A stretch of DNA of 64,000 bases from Paenibacillaceae bacterium (GTDB taxonomy: Bacteria; Bacillota; Bacilli; Paenibacillales; Paenibacillaceae): assembly GCA_900766135.1 (NCBI GenBank), contig CAAFUF010000002.1:3711-67710 (forward strand), read 5' to 3'. The position numbers were made by a program, and so were the translations under genes. The notes beneath the pieces are model-generated. The model was not told the DNA's origin and did no database searches. It worked only from the letters and a program-made list of their open reading frames with translations. Positions 17,119 to 25,502 of this stretch are shown here, in pieces; the stretch's first letter is position 1, and each line of letters begins with the position of its first letter.

Positions 17119-17993
17119 GGATCGAACCTGGGAAAGTGAAGTTGTCGCGCTTCAAAAGCGGAGAAATCTATGTACATTATGAGGAAAGTATCCGTAATTT
17201 CGACGTGTTTCTCGTCCAGTCGCTATCCCATCCCATCAACGAGCTGTTCGTCGAGCTCCTGGTGATGATCGATGCAGCGAAAAGGGCCTCAGCTCGAACG
17301 ATCAACGTCATCATGCCGTATTACGGTTACGCCCGGCAGGAGCGCAAATCTGCGCCGCGGGAGCCGATTTCGGCCAAGCTGCTTGCGGATGTGCTGACAA
17401 CGGCGGGGGCGAACCGGGTCGTGACGATCGATTTGCACGCGCCGGCGATCCAAGGCTTCTTCAACATTCCGGTCGATCATCTGACCGCTCTGGACTTGAT
17501 GACCGACTATCTGAAGGCTAAGCAGATCCCGAATCCCGTGATCGTCTCGCCGGATGCGGGACGCGCCTCGATGGCGGAGAAGCTGGCCAACGGGCTGGAC
17601 TCGCCGTTTGCGATCATGATCAAGAAGCGCCCCGCGCACAACGAATCGGTGATCACGCATGTGATCGGCGACGTTGCCGGGCATACGCCGATCATCATCG
17701 AGGATTTAATCGATACCGGCTCCACGATTGTCAATGTGGTGGAGGGTCTGAAGGAACGGGGGGCGGAGGACGCATACGTGTGCGCGACGCATGGGCTCTT
17801 TTCCGAGAATGCCCTGGAGAAGCTTCAGCATCCGAATATCCGCCAAGTGGTGGTCACCGACTCGATCGCGCAGCCGGAACTGCATTCCTCGCATGTGCAG
17901 GTGCTCTCGGTAGCTCCGATGCTGGCCCGGGCCACGCAGTTTATTCTGGAGGGCGGGTCGATTGCCGCTTTGTTTAAGGATCGGGGCATTTAG
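17046..17993 (+). CDS. prs: Ribose-phosphate pyrophosphokinase, divergent paralogue
   Basis: This 315-residue protein of normal length makes PRPP from ribose-5-phosphate and ATP. Conserved blocks are FSGSSNPKL, MPYYGYARQERK (ATP loop), TIDLHAPAIQGFF, and KKRPAHNE. Two blocks depart from the consensus as I know it: the usual SPDxGG-type segment reads SPDAGRASMA, and the PRPP loop DDxIDTAGT reads EDLIDTGST. It therefore looks like a second, diverged paralogue rather than the housekeeping copy usually linked to gcaD. Beside the his operon it can supply PRPP to HisG. GGAGG lies 5 bases before ATG 17046. Confidence 0.88.
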   Translation: MEAKMRMFSGSSNPKLVSDICGRLGIEPGKVKLSRFKSGEIYVHYEESIRNFDVFLVQSLSHPINELFVELLVMIDAAKRASARTINVIMPYYGYARQERKSAPREPISAKLLADVLTTAGANRVVTIDLHAPAIQGFFNIPVDHLTALDLMTDYLKAKQIPNPVIVSPDAGRASMAEKLANGLDSPFAIMIKKRPAHNESVITHVIGDVAGHTPIIIEDLIDTGSTIVNVVEGLKERGAEDAYVCATHGLFSENALEKLQHPNIRQVVVTDSIAQPELHSSHVQVLSVAPMLARATQFILEGGSIAALFKDRGI

Positions 17994-18015
17994 TCTAAAA
18001 TGATTCCAAGTCAAT

Positions 18016-18040
18016 AGCCGCCATACAGGCGGCTTTTTTG
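18016..18040 (+). terminator. Rho-independent terminator after prs
   Basis: AGCCGCC / GGCGGCT stem with a short loop and six T's, about 20 bases after the stop. It ends the his-prs transcription unit. Confidence 0.88.
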
Positions 18041-18063
18041 TTGTCGTCAAAGCATGAAGGCTA

Positions 18064-18456
18064 CTAGCGTTTCTTCGCGGCTTTCGCTTGGCGTATCCGG
18101 CGGTTTTCCTCCAGCCGGAAGAGGGCAATCCGGCGGATCAGATCCAACGGCAGCGGCTGGTTCAAGGGAAATTGTACGGACCCTTTGCCGCCCTTATACT
18201 TTGACAACGCCTCGGCAAATTCCTCCGTACCGCTGGGAGTCGGGTAAAAGCCGATGTGGTTCTTAAAGGCGGCGAAATGTACCAGAACTCGGCCTTCCGT
18301 CTCAAAGGTCGGCATTTGATAGCTGATTTTCTCCACCGCGTTAGGGGCGGCTTCCCGGACCGCCTTGCGGATTTGCTGCAGTCGGTCTTGGATCTCCGGC
18401 GGGGATTGAGCGATATATTCGTCGATCGTGGCAAACTGGGGTTTATTCGTGTCCAT
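18064..18456 (-). CDS. DUF1801 / YdhG-like protein
   Basis: A 130-residue cytoplasmic protein of the DUF1801 family, a small alpha/beta fold sometimes called an iron-chaperone-like domain; the biochemical role is not settled. Typical features are IDEYIAQSPPEIQDRLQQIR at the start, EKISYQMPTFE near 42, FAAFKNHIGFYP near 60 and KGSVQFPLNQPLP near 90. The C-terminus is rich in Arg/Lys. AGGAGG precedes the ATG at good distance. It is transcribed against prs and appears monocistronic. Confidence 0.82.
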   Translation of the reverse strand: MDTNKPQFATIDEYIAQSPPEIQDRLQQIRKAVREAAPNAVEKISYQMPTFETEGRVLVHFAAFKNHIGFYPTPSGTEEFAEALSKYKGGKGSVQFPLNQPLPLDLIRRIALFRLEENRRIRQAKAAKKR

Positions 18457-18506
18457 CGTTCTGAAGAGACCTCCTACTCTTTAACGCCGCCGTACGGGCG
18501 GTTTGT

Positions 18507-18614
18507 TTATTTCCGGCTTCCTTTATTTCGGAAGATGGACCAGATGACATACGCTAAAAGGGCAAGGACTAACGCGGAAATGATGATATTTTCCCAAACA
18601 AATTCCACTTGCAT
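18507..18614 (-). CDS. Tiny single-span membrane protein (35 aa)
   Basis: A 35-residue frame reads acidic N-terminus, a clear 17-20 residue hydrophobic helix (IIISALVLALLAYVIWSIF) and a basic C-terminus, the profile of a real small membrane protein. AAAGGAG lies 2 bases before the ATG and 8 bases before an in-frame GTG at 18608, so the 33-residue form may be the true product. I know no family name. It sits between DUF1801 and the TPR gene. Confidence 0.55.
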   Translation of the reverse strand: MQVEFVWENIIISALVLALLAYVIWSIFRNKGSRK

Positions 18615-18810
18615 AACTCCTTTCTCTGCAAATATCTTATTTATTCGGCCGTGAGAGGCGGTTTTCCTTTCGGCTTTGCCACATCCGTTATTTTCCGCCA
18701 GGATTCCCCGTGGGAGGACAGCTTCTCCTATGTTATACTGTGGAATGGAGAGTTTACCTGAGGGTGCGGGAAGTAGACTTAGAAGAATGAATTCAGAGGA
18801 GGTGCCTTGC

Positions 18811-20547
18811 TTGAACGAAAAAAAGCGACCGGCCAAAACCAAACGGGGGAAAGTGCTGCCCATCTCGATGGATGCGGGGTTTTTCTTCGAGAGAGCTGTC
18901 TCTTCGTTGGACCGCTATCGCTATGACAAGGCATTGAAATATTTTCGCAAAGCCGTGGAATACGAGCCGAGCAATCCGGTGAACCACTGCAATATGGCCG
19001 GAATTTTATCGGAAATGGGAGATTACGAAGCTTCCAACGAGGTATTGAACACCGTACTGACGGAGATTGACCCGGCTATGACGGAATGTTATTTCTACAT
19101 GGCGAACAACTACGCCAATATGGATCATTTCGAAGCGGCGGAAGAAGCGCTCGTCCGTTACCTGGAGCAGGATGAACACGGCCAGTTTCTGAGCGAGGCC
19201 GAAGAGATGATCGACCTGCTGCAATATGAACTGGACCGGCCGACCAAATTGAAGAGCATCAAGTCCCGGCATGGCGTATACGAGCATGATCAGGCGCGCG
19301 CCCTGCTGGAAGAAGGAAAATTCGCTCAAGCCGTCAAAATGCTGGAGGAGCTGGTGCGGAACCGGCCCGATTTCCTGGCGGCCCGCAACAACCTGGCTTT
19401 GGGTTATTACTACCTGGGGTTGTTCCGCAAGGCGATGGATACGGTGGGAGAGGTATTGGCGCAGGATCCCGGCAATTTGCACGGCCTGTGCAATCTGGCG
19501 ATTTTTTATCAGCATGAAGGAAACGCCGAAGCGCTGGAGGAGCTGGCCGGACGATTGGAGAACATCGTGCCCTTCCACCAGGAGCACGTATTCAAATTGG
19601 CGACGACGATGGGCATCTTGGGTCGCCATGAAGCGGCCTTCGGCCATTTCAAGCGGTTGCTGCGCAGCGAGGAGACGACCTTGGAGGCCAGCCTGTACCA
19701 CTATGCGGCAGTGGCTGCGTACCATACGGGTCGGCAGTCCGAAGCGGAGCAACTGTGGAATATGGGCAAAAGGCTGGATCCCGGCTCGAGCGTGCCGGAC
19801 TATTACTTGAACTGTCTTGCCCAGGAGCGTGAGCATCCCGAGGCGGGGCCGTTTCCGGTGAATTATCAGTACCTGCTGCCGTTCGAGGAGCAAATGAAGC
19901 GCTGGGAGATATCGGAGGACGGCATCCCGGCCGATTTGAAGGAAAATCCGCTGATCCGCTCTTCGTTCTTCTGGGCACTGCGACATGGAGATGCGAAGAC
20001 GAAGCTTCAAGTGATCCAGGCGCTGGGCCTGATCGCCGACCGGGAGGTTGAAGAAGCGCTGCAAGCTTTTCTGCTCGAACCGGAGGAAGATGCCTACCTG
20101 AAGGAAATGGCCTTGTTCGTGTTACGGAATCTCGGCGTGAGCCAACCGCTGCCCGTTCGGTCCGGAACGACAACGACCATGATCGATCCGAGCCACGTGG
20201 CGACGGAGCTGCCGGTGTGGCGGAGCGAATGGCAAGCGGTCGTTGATCTGGCGATGGAGCGTATGAAGCGGAGCTTTGACCTTCAGCAGCAGCATGACAT
20301 GGAGACCTTGTGGGCGGATTTCCTCACCCGGTTATACCCGGATACGCCGACGGTCACCCATTTGGAGGGCTGGGCCGCGGCACTCGAGTATTTGACGGCC
20401 AAAATGCACGGCCAATCCGTCTCCTACGAACAGGTGGCGCAGAAATACAATATCTCGGCCTCGACGGCACGCCGTTACGTCCAACGGGTGGATGAGGTGT
20501 GCGGCGTGAAGGAGAAGATCGCGGCGATTTTTCCTTCGGTCCAATAG
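18811..20547 (+). CDS. TPR-repeat protein with C-terminal helix-turn-helix-like region
   Basis: A 578-residue cytoplasmic protein with tetratricopeptide repeats from about residue 25 to 380 (for example RYRYDKALKYFRKAVEYEP and AARNNLALGYYYLGLFRKAM). A helical middle part (about 420-450) resembles a HEAT-like pair. The C-terminal 50 residues (SYEQVAQKYNISASTARRYV) look like a helix-turn-helix. It occupies the place of YvcD-type TPR proteins next to trxB in Bacillus. TTG 18811 is preferred because AGGAGGTG lies 6 bases upstream. The DNA-binding idea is inference; the partner of the TPR region is unknown. Confidence 0.8.
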   Translation: MNEKKRPAKTKRGKVLPISMDAGFFFERAVSSLDRYRYDKALKYFRKAVEYEPSNPVNHCNMAGILSEMGDYEASNEVLNTVLTEIDPAMTECYFYMANNYANMDHFEAAEEALVRYLEQDEHGQFLSEAEEMIDLLQYELDRPTKLKSIKSRHGVYEHDQARALLEEGKFAQAVKMLEELVRNRPDFLAARNNLALGYYYLGLFRKAMDTVGEVLAQDPGNLHGLCNLAIFYQHEGNAEALEELAGRLENIVPFHQEHVFKLATTMGILGRHEAAFGHFKRLLRSEETTLEASLYHYAAVAAYHTGRQSEAEQLWNMGKRLDPGSSVPDYYLNCLAQEREHPEAGPFPVNYQYLLPFEEQMKRWEISEDGIPADLKENPLIRSSFFWALRHGDAKTKLQVIQALGLIADREVEEALQAFLLEPEEDAYLKEMALFVLRNLGVSQPLPVRSGTTTTMIDPSHVATELPVWRSEWQAVVDLAMERMKRSFDLQQQHDMETLWADFLTRLYPDTPTVTHLEGWAAALEYLTAKMHGQSVSYEQVAQKYNISASTARRYVQRVDEVCGVKEKIAAIFPSVQ

Positions 20548-20661
20548 TTTGCGGGTAAAGCGAGTCCAACTTGGGGAAAATTTGATGGAACATTCCGTTT
20601 ACATAGGAATCGGAGTCGAGAGGGTCGAGCTATTTCCTAGGAACCAAGGAGGTACGAACGT

Positions 20662-21618
20662 ATGCACAAAGTGTTGGTGATTGGAACAGGGCCGGCCGGG
20701 CTTACGGCGGCGATTTATTTGGCGCGGGCGAACCTGAGCCCGGTTGTCATCGAAGGCTTAGAACCCGGCGGCCAATTGACCACGACGACGGAAGTGGAGA
20801 ACTTCCCGGGTTTTCCGGAAGGGATCATGGGACCTGAGTTGATGGACAACATGCGCAAGCAGGCGGAACGCTTCGGCGCGGAATTTCGGAACGGCTGGGT
20901 CGAGCAGGTCGATTTCTCGAAACGGCCGTTTCAGGTGACGCTGGAGGGCGGCCAGGTCCTGGAGTCCGAAACGGTCATCTTGTCGACGGGCGCGTCGGCA
21001 AAATATCTGGGCATTCCCGGCGAGCAGGAGAACGTCGGCCGAGGGGTCAGCACCTGCGCGACCTGCGACGGGTTCTTTTTCCGCGGCAAAAAACTCCTCG
21101 TCGTCGGAGGCGGCGACTCCGCGATGGAGGAAGCAAACTTCCTGACGCGATTTGCCACGGAGGTGACGATCGTGCATCGCCGGGAGGAGCTGCGCGCCTC
21201 GAAAATCATGCAGGATCGCGCGAAAGCCAACGAGAAAATCCGCTGGGCGCTGAACCGCACGCCGCTGGAAGTGGTGACGGAAGAGGGCGGCAAAGTGAAG
21301 GGCTTGAAGGTGCGGAACAATGCCGGGGGTCAGGAGGAGCTGCTGGAGGCCGACGGGGTGTTCGTGGCGATCGGCCATACGCCGAATACGAAGTTCCTCG
21401 GCGGGGCGGTCGCGACCGACGAACACGGGTATATCGTCGTCAAGCCGGGAACGACGGAGACGAATGTGCCGGGCGTATTTGCCTGCGGCGACGTGCAGGA
21501 TACGCGTTACCGCCAAGCGATCACCGCCGCCGGGTCCGGCTGCATGGCGGCGATGGACTGCGAGAAGTTCCTGGAGGGCAGCATGGTGCACGATTGGAGC
21601 GGCCCGACGGGGAGTTAA
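20662..21618 (+). CDS. trxB: Thioredoxin reductase
   Basis: This 318-residue NADPH-dependent flavoprotein reduces thioredoxin. The N-terminal FAD motif is VIGTGPAGLTAA, the redox-active disulfide is CATC at 132-135 in STCATCDGFFF, the NADPH-binding motif is VVGGGDSAMEEA near 148, and the second FAD segment is GVFACGDVQD near 275. The length is usual. AAGGAGGT precedes the ATG. In Bacillus trxB lies shortly before the rapZ group; here about 15 kb of transport and regulatory genes separate the two. Confidence 0.96.
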   Translation: MHKVLVIGTGPAGLTAAIYLARANLSPVVIEGLEPGGQLTTTTEVENFPGFPEGIMGPELMDNMRKQAERFGAEFRNGWVEQVDFSKRPFQVTLEGGQVLESETVILSTGASAKYLGIPGEQENVGRGVSTCATCDGFFFRGKKLLVVGGGDSAMEEANFLTRFATEVTIVHRREELRASKIMQDRAKANEKIRWALNRTPLEVVTEEGGKVKGLKVRNNAGGQEELLEADGVFVAIGHTPNTKFLGGAVATDEHGYIVVKPGTTETNVPGVFACGDVQDTRYRQAITAAGSGCMAAMDCEKFLEGSMVHDWSGPTGS

Positions 21619-21712
21619 CTGAAGGAAAACCGAATACAATTCGAATTTTTCGTAGTCAGTGCCATGTTCTATGCGAAAAATCGAAAATAATTCATCTCAA
21701 CTCAGCAAATTC

Positions 21713-21742
21713 AAAAGGACGCCGAATTCGGCGTCCTTTTTG
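21713..21742. terminator. Bidirectional terminator between trxB and the response regulator
   Basis: A perfect palindrome, AAAAGGACGCCG mirrored around AATT, with T's on both strands. It separates two convergent units. Confidence 0.92.
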
Positions 21743-21762
21743 TACGTCTTCGGGTGAGCCTG

Positions 21763-22365
21763 CTAGATCCAGCCGTTCTCCTCTGCGAGGCGCACCGCTT
21801 CGATGCGGCTTTTGACCTCCAGCTTGTTCAAAATTTCCGAAATATAATTGCGGACGGTTCCGTAGGATAGGTGCAACGAGCCGGCGATTTCTCCAGCGGT
21901 GCGGCCTTCGGCTGCCAGCCGCAGGATTTCCTGCTCGCGGGCGCTTAGGGGATTGTCCCGGCGGAGGCTGCCGAAGACAAGCTCCGGCGAAGCCTCGCGA
22001 TGCCCAGCCATCACCCGGCGGATCGCTTCCGCCAGACGGTCGCTGGACTCGTCTTTGAGCAGGTAGCCCTGGACGCCGGTTTTGACGGCCCGCTCGAAGT
22101 AACCCGGCCGGGCGAACGTCGTCAGGATGATGACGCGGCACGGCGACCCCTGCGCCTGCAGCTTCTCGGCCACTTCGAGTCCGCTCATCAGCGGCATTTC
22201 GATGTCCATCAGGCAGACATCCGGACGCAGGGTCTCGATAAGCGCAAGCGCGCCGGCGCCGTCCCCGGCCTGGCCGACGACCTCGAGGTCGTCCTCCAGG
22301 TCAAGCAGGGAAGCAAGCGCTCCCCGCAACATGCGTTGATCCTCGGCAATGACGATGCGAATCAT
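21763..22365 (-). CDS. NarL/DesR-family response regulator
   Basis: A 200-residue regulator with a receiver domain (about 1-120; IAEDQRMLR acidic pocket, phosphoacceptor Asp in VCLMDIEMP at about 53, Lys in YLLKDE near 103) and a LuxR-type helix-turn-helix (LSAREQEILRLAAEGRTAGEIA … YGTVRNYISEILNKL). It overlaps the sensor kinase stop by four bases. The arrangement ATPase-permease-kinase-regulator matches yvfRSTU of Bacillus, so it probably controls the exporter of the same operon. Confidence 0.92.
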   Translation of the reverse strand: MIRIVIAEDQRMLRGALASLLDLEDDLEVVGQAGDGAGALALIETLRPDVCLMDIEMPLMSGLEVAEKLQAQGSPCRVIILTTFARPGYFERAVKTGVQGYLLKDESSDRLAEAIRRVMAGHREASPELVFGSLRRDNPLSAREQEILRLAAEGRTAGEIAGSLHLSYGTVRNYISEILNKLEVKSRIEAVRLAEENGWI

Positions 22366-23579
22366 GCCGTTTCACCTTCTTTGCAGGCTTCTTTTACGAT
22401 GAGCGGAATGGCGATCCGCAGCCGGGTACCCCGGCCGGTGCCGGATTCAGGGCCGCTCGAGCGCCCCAGGCTCCCCGGACCGACGGTTAATGCGCCGTCG
22501 ATGAGCGACAACCGCTCGGCCATGCCCTTCAGGCCGTTTCCCGCGCCGCTGTCGCTCGGCGTCGAGGACGCCCCGTCGCCGTCGCTGCCGTCCCCGTTCC
22601 GCGCTAACAAGCCGATGCCGTTGTCCTCGATCTGGAGCCGTACCTCGGCGGGGGCGATCTCGATCGTGACGGCGCATCGCGTGGCCCGGCTGTGCTTGAC
22701 GATGTTCGTCACCGCCTCTTTGATGCAGAGGCTGACGATGTTCTGCGTCAAATCCGAGACGCCGGTCAGCCGCGGATCGCCCTCCACGTCAAAGGCGATG
22801 TCCGCCGCGCGCAGGATTTCGCCGGCTTCGGCCAGCGCCTCGGCGACCGTGATCGCCCGCATGTCGGAGACGAGTTCCCGTACCTGCCGCAGCGCCGCCC
22901 GGGAGGTGCGCTGGATTTCCCGCGCTTCGGCCTGGGCCCGCTCGGCGTCTTTGGCCGCGAGCTTCTCGACGAGTTGGCTTTTGAGCGTGATCAGGGATAA
23001 CGTATGCCCCAGCGTATCGTGCAGATCGCGGGCGATCCGCATGCGTTCCTCGCGCTTGACCAACTCCTTGATCTGCTCATTCGCCCGGTCGAGCTCCTGC
23101 TCCAGATGCTGCCGTCTCGCCATCGAACGGATGCCGTAAGGCATTACCAGCATGATCAGCAGAAAAGGCAGCAGGAACGGCAGGTCGCTGGCCGCCAGGT
23201 CCCGATAGCCGAACAAGAGCGACAGTACCTCCACCGCGGCAAAGCAAGCTATCGCAACATTAAACTTCTTGTGGTCGGTGTACCAGCCGATAAAGTTCGA
23301 GGTGAAGAAGCCCAAATAGAAGTTGTACGGACTATAGAACGCGCAGAGCACCAGGATAAGACCCAATTGCAGCGCAAGCCACAGGTTAAACGTTTTGCCG
23401 GTGGCCCAATATAACTGGCGGTACGTCACCGCAAAGAGGGCAACCATCGCATAGCCGATGAACAGCTTAATCCCGTGCTCCCCGCGAATATTAACGATGG
23501 GAAGGATCAGATAAATCGGCCAGATGTAAGGGAACCAACCGTATTTTTTCGGAAAAAATTCGAACCTGCTCAACCGCAT
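22362..23579 (-). CDS. DesK/YvfT-like sensor histidine kinase
   Basis: A 405-residue membrane kinase with five to six N-terminal membrane segments (about 15-150) and no large extracellular domain, so it likely senses membrane state or its own transporter. The HisKA_3 box ARDLHDTLGHTLSLITLK is near 195 with the phospho-His, after a coiled linker. The ATPase domain has an N box around KEAVTNIVKHS near 290 and DNGIGLL near 330. A GSGTGRGTR-like glycine stretch is near the C-terminus. It lies 6 bases after the permease and overlaps the regulator. Confidence 0.9.
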   Translation of the reverse strand: MRLSRFEFFPKKYGWFPYIWPIYLILPIVNIRGEHGIKLFIGYAMVALFAVTYRQLYWATGKTFNLWLALQLGLILVLCAFYSPYNFYLGFFTSNFIGWYTDHKKFNVAIACFAAVEVLSLLFGYRDLAASDLPFLLPFLLIMLVMPYGIRSMARRQHLEQELDRANEQIKELVKREERMRIARDLHDTLGHTLSLITLKSQLVEKLAAKDAERAQAEAREIQRTSRAALRQVRELVSDMRAITVAEALAEAGEILRAADIAFDVEGDPRLTGVSDLTQNIVSLCIKEAVTNIVKHSRATRCAVTIEIAPAEVRLQIEDNGIGLLARNGDGSDGDGASSTPSDSGAGNGLKGMAERLSLIDGALTVGPGSLGRSSGPESGTGRGTRLRIAIPLIVKEACKEGETA

Positions 23580-23585
23580 GTTTCA

Positions 23586-24326
23586 TTACACCGCTTCCTG
23601 TTTTTTTCGGATATATGTGGATAGTACCATAAACAGAAAGAGGTAGCCCAGCAAAATCAGCACGTTGCGCCAGCTCGGCGCATCCCCCTGAACGATCGAC
23701 CAGGCACCGCCGCCGAACTGGTAGGAAGGCAGCCATTTCCCGATGGCCTGCATGGCCTTAGGCAGCACTTCGATCGGCATCCACATGCCGCCCGTCACGG
23801 CGAGGGCCAGATACAATACGTTGCTGACACCGCTCGCCGTATCCACGCGTTTCATCAGCCCGACCAGCGTGCCCAGCGCAAGGAAAGGCAGCGAGGCCGC
23901 CACAATCCACAGCCCGCTGTAGATCCAGAGGTGCCAAGGCAGCGATACCCCGTTAATCAAATATCCTGCGATAAAAATAAACACGACGGAAAACAGGTGC
24001 ATCATCGTTTGACCGAACATTTTGCCGAAAAAGTACACTGGTCCGGGCAGCGGCGTGATTCGCATGAAGGTCGACCAGCCTTGGGTACGCTCCTGCACGA
24101 GCCGGATACCGAGCGTCATGATCGCCGACCCCATCACGCTGAAGGTCGTCATGGACATGAGGTAATGCGCCTGCCATTCGCCCGGATTATCGGCCCCGGT
24201 ATTGACCACCCGAGTGAAGATAAAGTAGAACATCACCGGCATCAGCAGCGACCAGAATACATAGTAGGGATTGCGGAATACCCGCAGCATTTCCGCTTTG
24301 CATTGCATCGTTATCATACGCATCAT
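23586..24326 (-). CDS. ABC-2 type exporter permease
   Basis: A 246-residue membrane protein with six hydrophobic segments and the ABC-2 pattern (FRNPYYVFWSLLMPVMFYFIF at the N-terminus, RTQGWSTFMRITPLP coupling region near 85, GGMWMPIEVLP near 190). It forms an exporter with the ATPase encoded just upstream; the ATG shares one base with the ATPase stop (TAATG). The substrate is unknown. Confidence 0.88.
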   Translation of the reverse strand: MMRMITMQCKAEMLRVFRNPYYVFWSLLMPVMFYFIFTRVVNTGADNPGEWQAHYLMSMTTFSVMGSAIMTLGIRLVQERTQGWSTFMRITPLPGPVYFFGKMFGQTMMHLFSVVFIFIAGYLINGVSLPWHLWIYSGLWIVAASLPFLALGTLVGLMKRVDTASGVSNVLYLALAVTGGMWMPIEVLPKAMQAIGKWLPSYQFGGGAWSIVQGDAPSWRNVLILLGYLFLFMVLSTYIRKKQEAV

Positions 24327-25237
24327 TAGACTGCCTCCTCTTCGCGATTCGCCGTAAGCTGTTCAAATGCTTCATCCAGCCGTCCCTGCTCGATCCGTAC
24401 GTCGTGCACGGGCAGACCCGCCGCGAACAAGGCGGCCAGCGCCGCGTCCGTGTCCTCCGTCGTCACATGGATGCGTCCGTCTTTGCTGTAGCATTCCGCT
24501 ACAGGGGGGAGCGCCAGCAGCCGGCTCTGCAGCTCGGGGCCGTCTCCGTCGGCAAGGAAGGAGACCGAGCGCTTAACGATCCGCGATTTGATCGCTTCCG
24601 GGGTGCCGTCCGCAACCAGGTTGCCCCGATTGAACAGCAGGATCCGGTCGGCGATATCGTCGGCTTCCTGCAGGTAATGCGTCGTGAACACGATCGTCTT
24701 CCCTTGCCCGGCCAGCTGACGAACGCTATCCCAGAAGCGCCGCCGGGCGGTGATGTCGAGGCCGACCGTCGGCTCGTCGAAGAACACCAGCTCGGGGTTG
24801 CCTGCCAAGGCGAGGGCAAAGCCAAGGCTGCGTTTCTGCCCGCCGGACAGCTTCTCGGCATACCGGTTCAAATCGGCCGCTCCGAGCCCGGTCAGCCGAA
24901 CCAGCTCGGCCAGATCCATCGGGTTCGGATAATAACTGCGGATGAGCTCCAGCACCTCGCGAACCTTAAGCCGGTCCGTCACGCTGACCTCTTGCAGCAT
25001 CGCGCCGGTCTGTTCGCGGACCGTCCGGTCCTTCGGCGGCTTGCCGAACAGCTTCACGGTTCCGGCGGTAGGCTCAAGCAAGCCCAGAAGCATGGAGACC
25101 GCCGTCGTTTTTCCGGCTCCGTTCGGACCGAGAATGGCGGTAATGGTGCCTTTGGGAATGCTGAAGGACAGGTGATCGACCGCCTTTTTATCCTTGAAGC
25201 TTTTGCTTACGCCGTGCATTTCAATGATGGATTCCAC
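24326..25237 (-). CDS. ABC exporter ATPase (YvfR/drug-type)
   Basis: A 303-residue ATPase of the DrrA/CcmA type with Walker A GPNGAGKTTAV near 38, Q-loop GAMLQEVSVTDRLK near 80, signature LSGGQKRSLGFAL near 130, Walker B VFFDEPTVGLD near 155 and an H-loop FTTHYLQEADD near 185. The C-terminal 90 residues are a regulatory extension. I prefer GTG 25237 because TTGGAGG lies upstream; an ATG at 25270 without a site would add 11 residues. It is first in the four-gene operon with the permease and two-component system. Confidence 0.88.
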   Translation of the reverse strand: MESIIEMHGVSKSFKDKKAVDHLSFSIPKGTITAILGPNGAGKTTAVSMLLGLLEPTAGTVKLFGKPPKDRTVREQTGAMLQEVSVTDRLKVREVLELIRSYYPNPMDLAELVRLTGLGAADLNRYAEKLSGGQKRSLGFALALAGNPELVFFDEPTVGLDITARRRFWDSVRQLAGQGKTIVFTTHYLQEADDIADRILLFNRGNLVADGTPEAIKSRIVKRSVSFLADGDGPELQSRLLALPPVAECYSKDGRIHVTTEDTDAALAALFAAGLPVHDVRIEQGRLDEAFEQLTANREEEAV

Positions 25238-25318
25238 GTTAAAATTCGCCTCCAATTTTTGGTTCCTCATCGGTTAACTCTAGAATAATGGAACGCTCCG
25301 ATCCTCGTTAGTAAGGAC

Positions 25319-25422
25319 TGTCATGAGTTGAAGATGACAATTGTCATAAGGAGTTAAGCGGTTACAGGTTCCCTCATGACAAGACCCAAAAATAGTTGAA
25401 CTTTTCCCAATAAGCGCTTACT
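25319..25422 (+). promoter_or_regulatory. Operator region before the sugar importer
   Basis: A 9-base inverted repeat TGTCATGAG (25319) / CTCATGACA (25373) surrounds a perfect palindrome TGACAATTGTCA (25335-25346). Downstream AATAAGCGCTTACT (25409-25422) resembles a cre site for CcpA or another LacI-type operator. TTGAAC at 25396 could be the -35, with a poor -10 overlapping the cre-like site. The region also lies upstream of the divergent exporter operon. Confidence 0.5.
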
Positions 25423-25502
25423 TATGGAGCAGGGCAAGATGTATTAAAATATGAATGCGGTTACAAAATACCGAGAAGAAAACACAAAAGGGGAGGCAAA
25501 GC

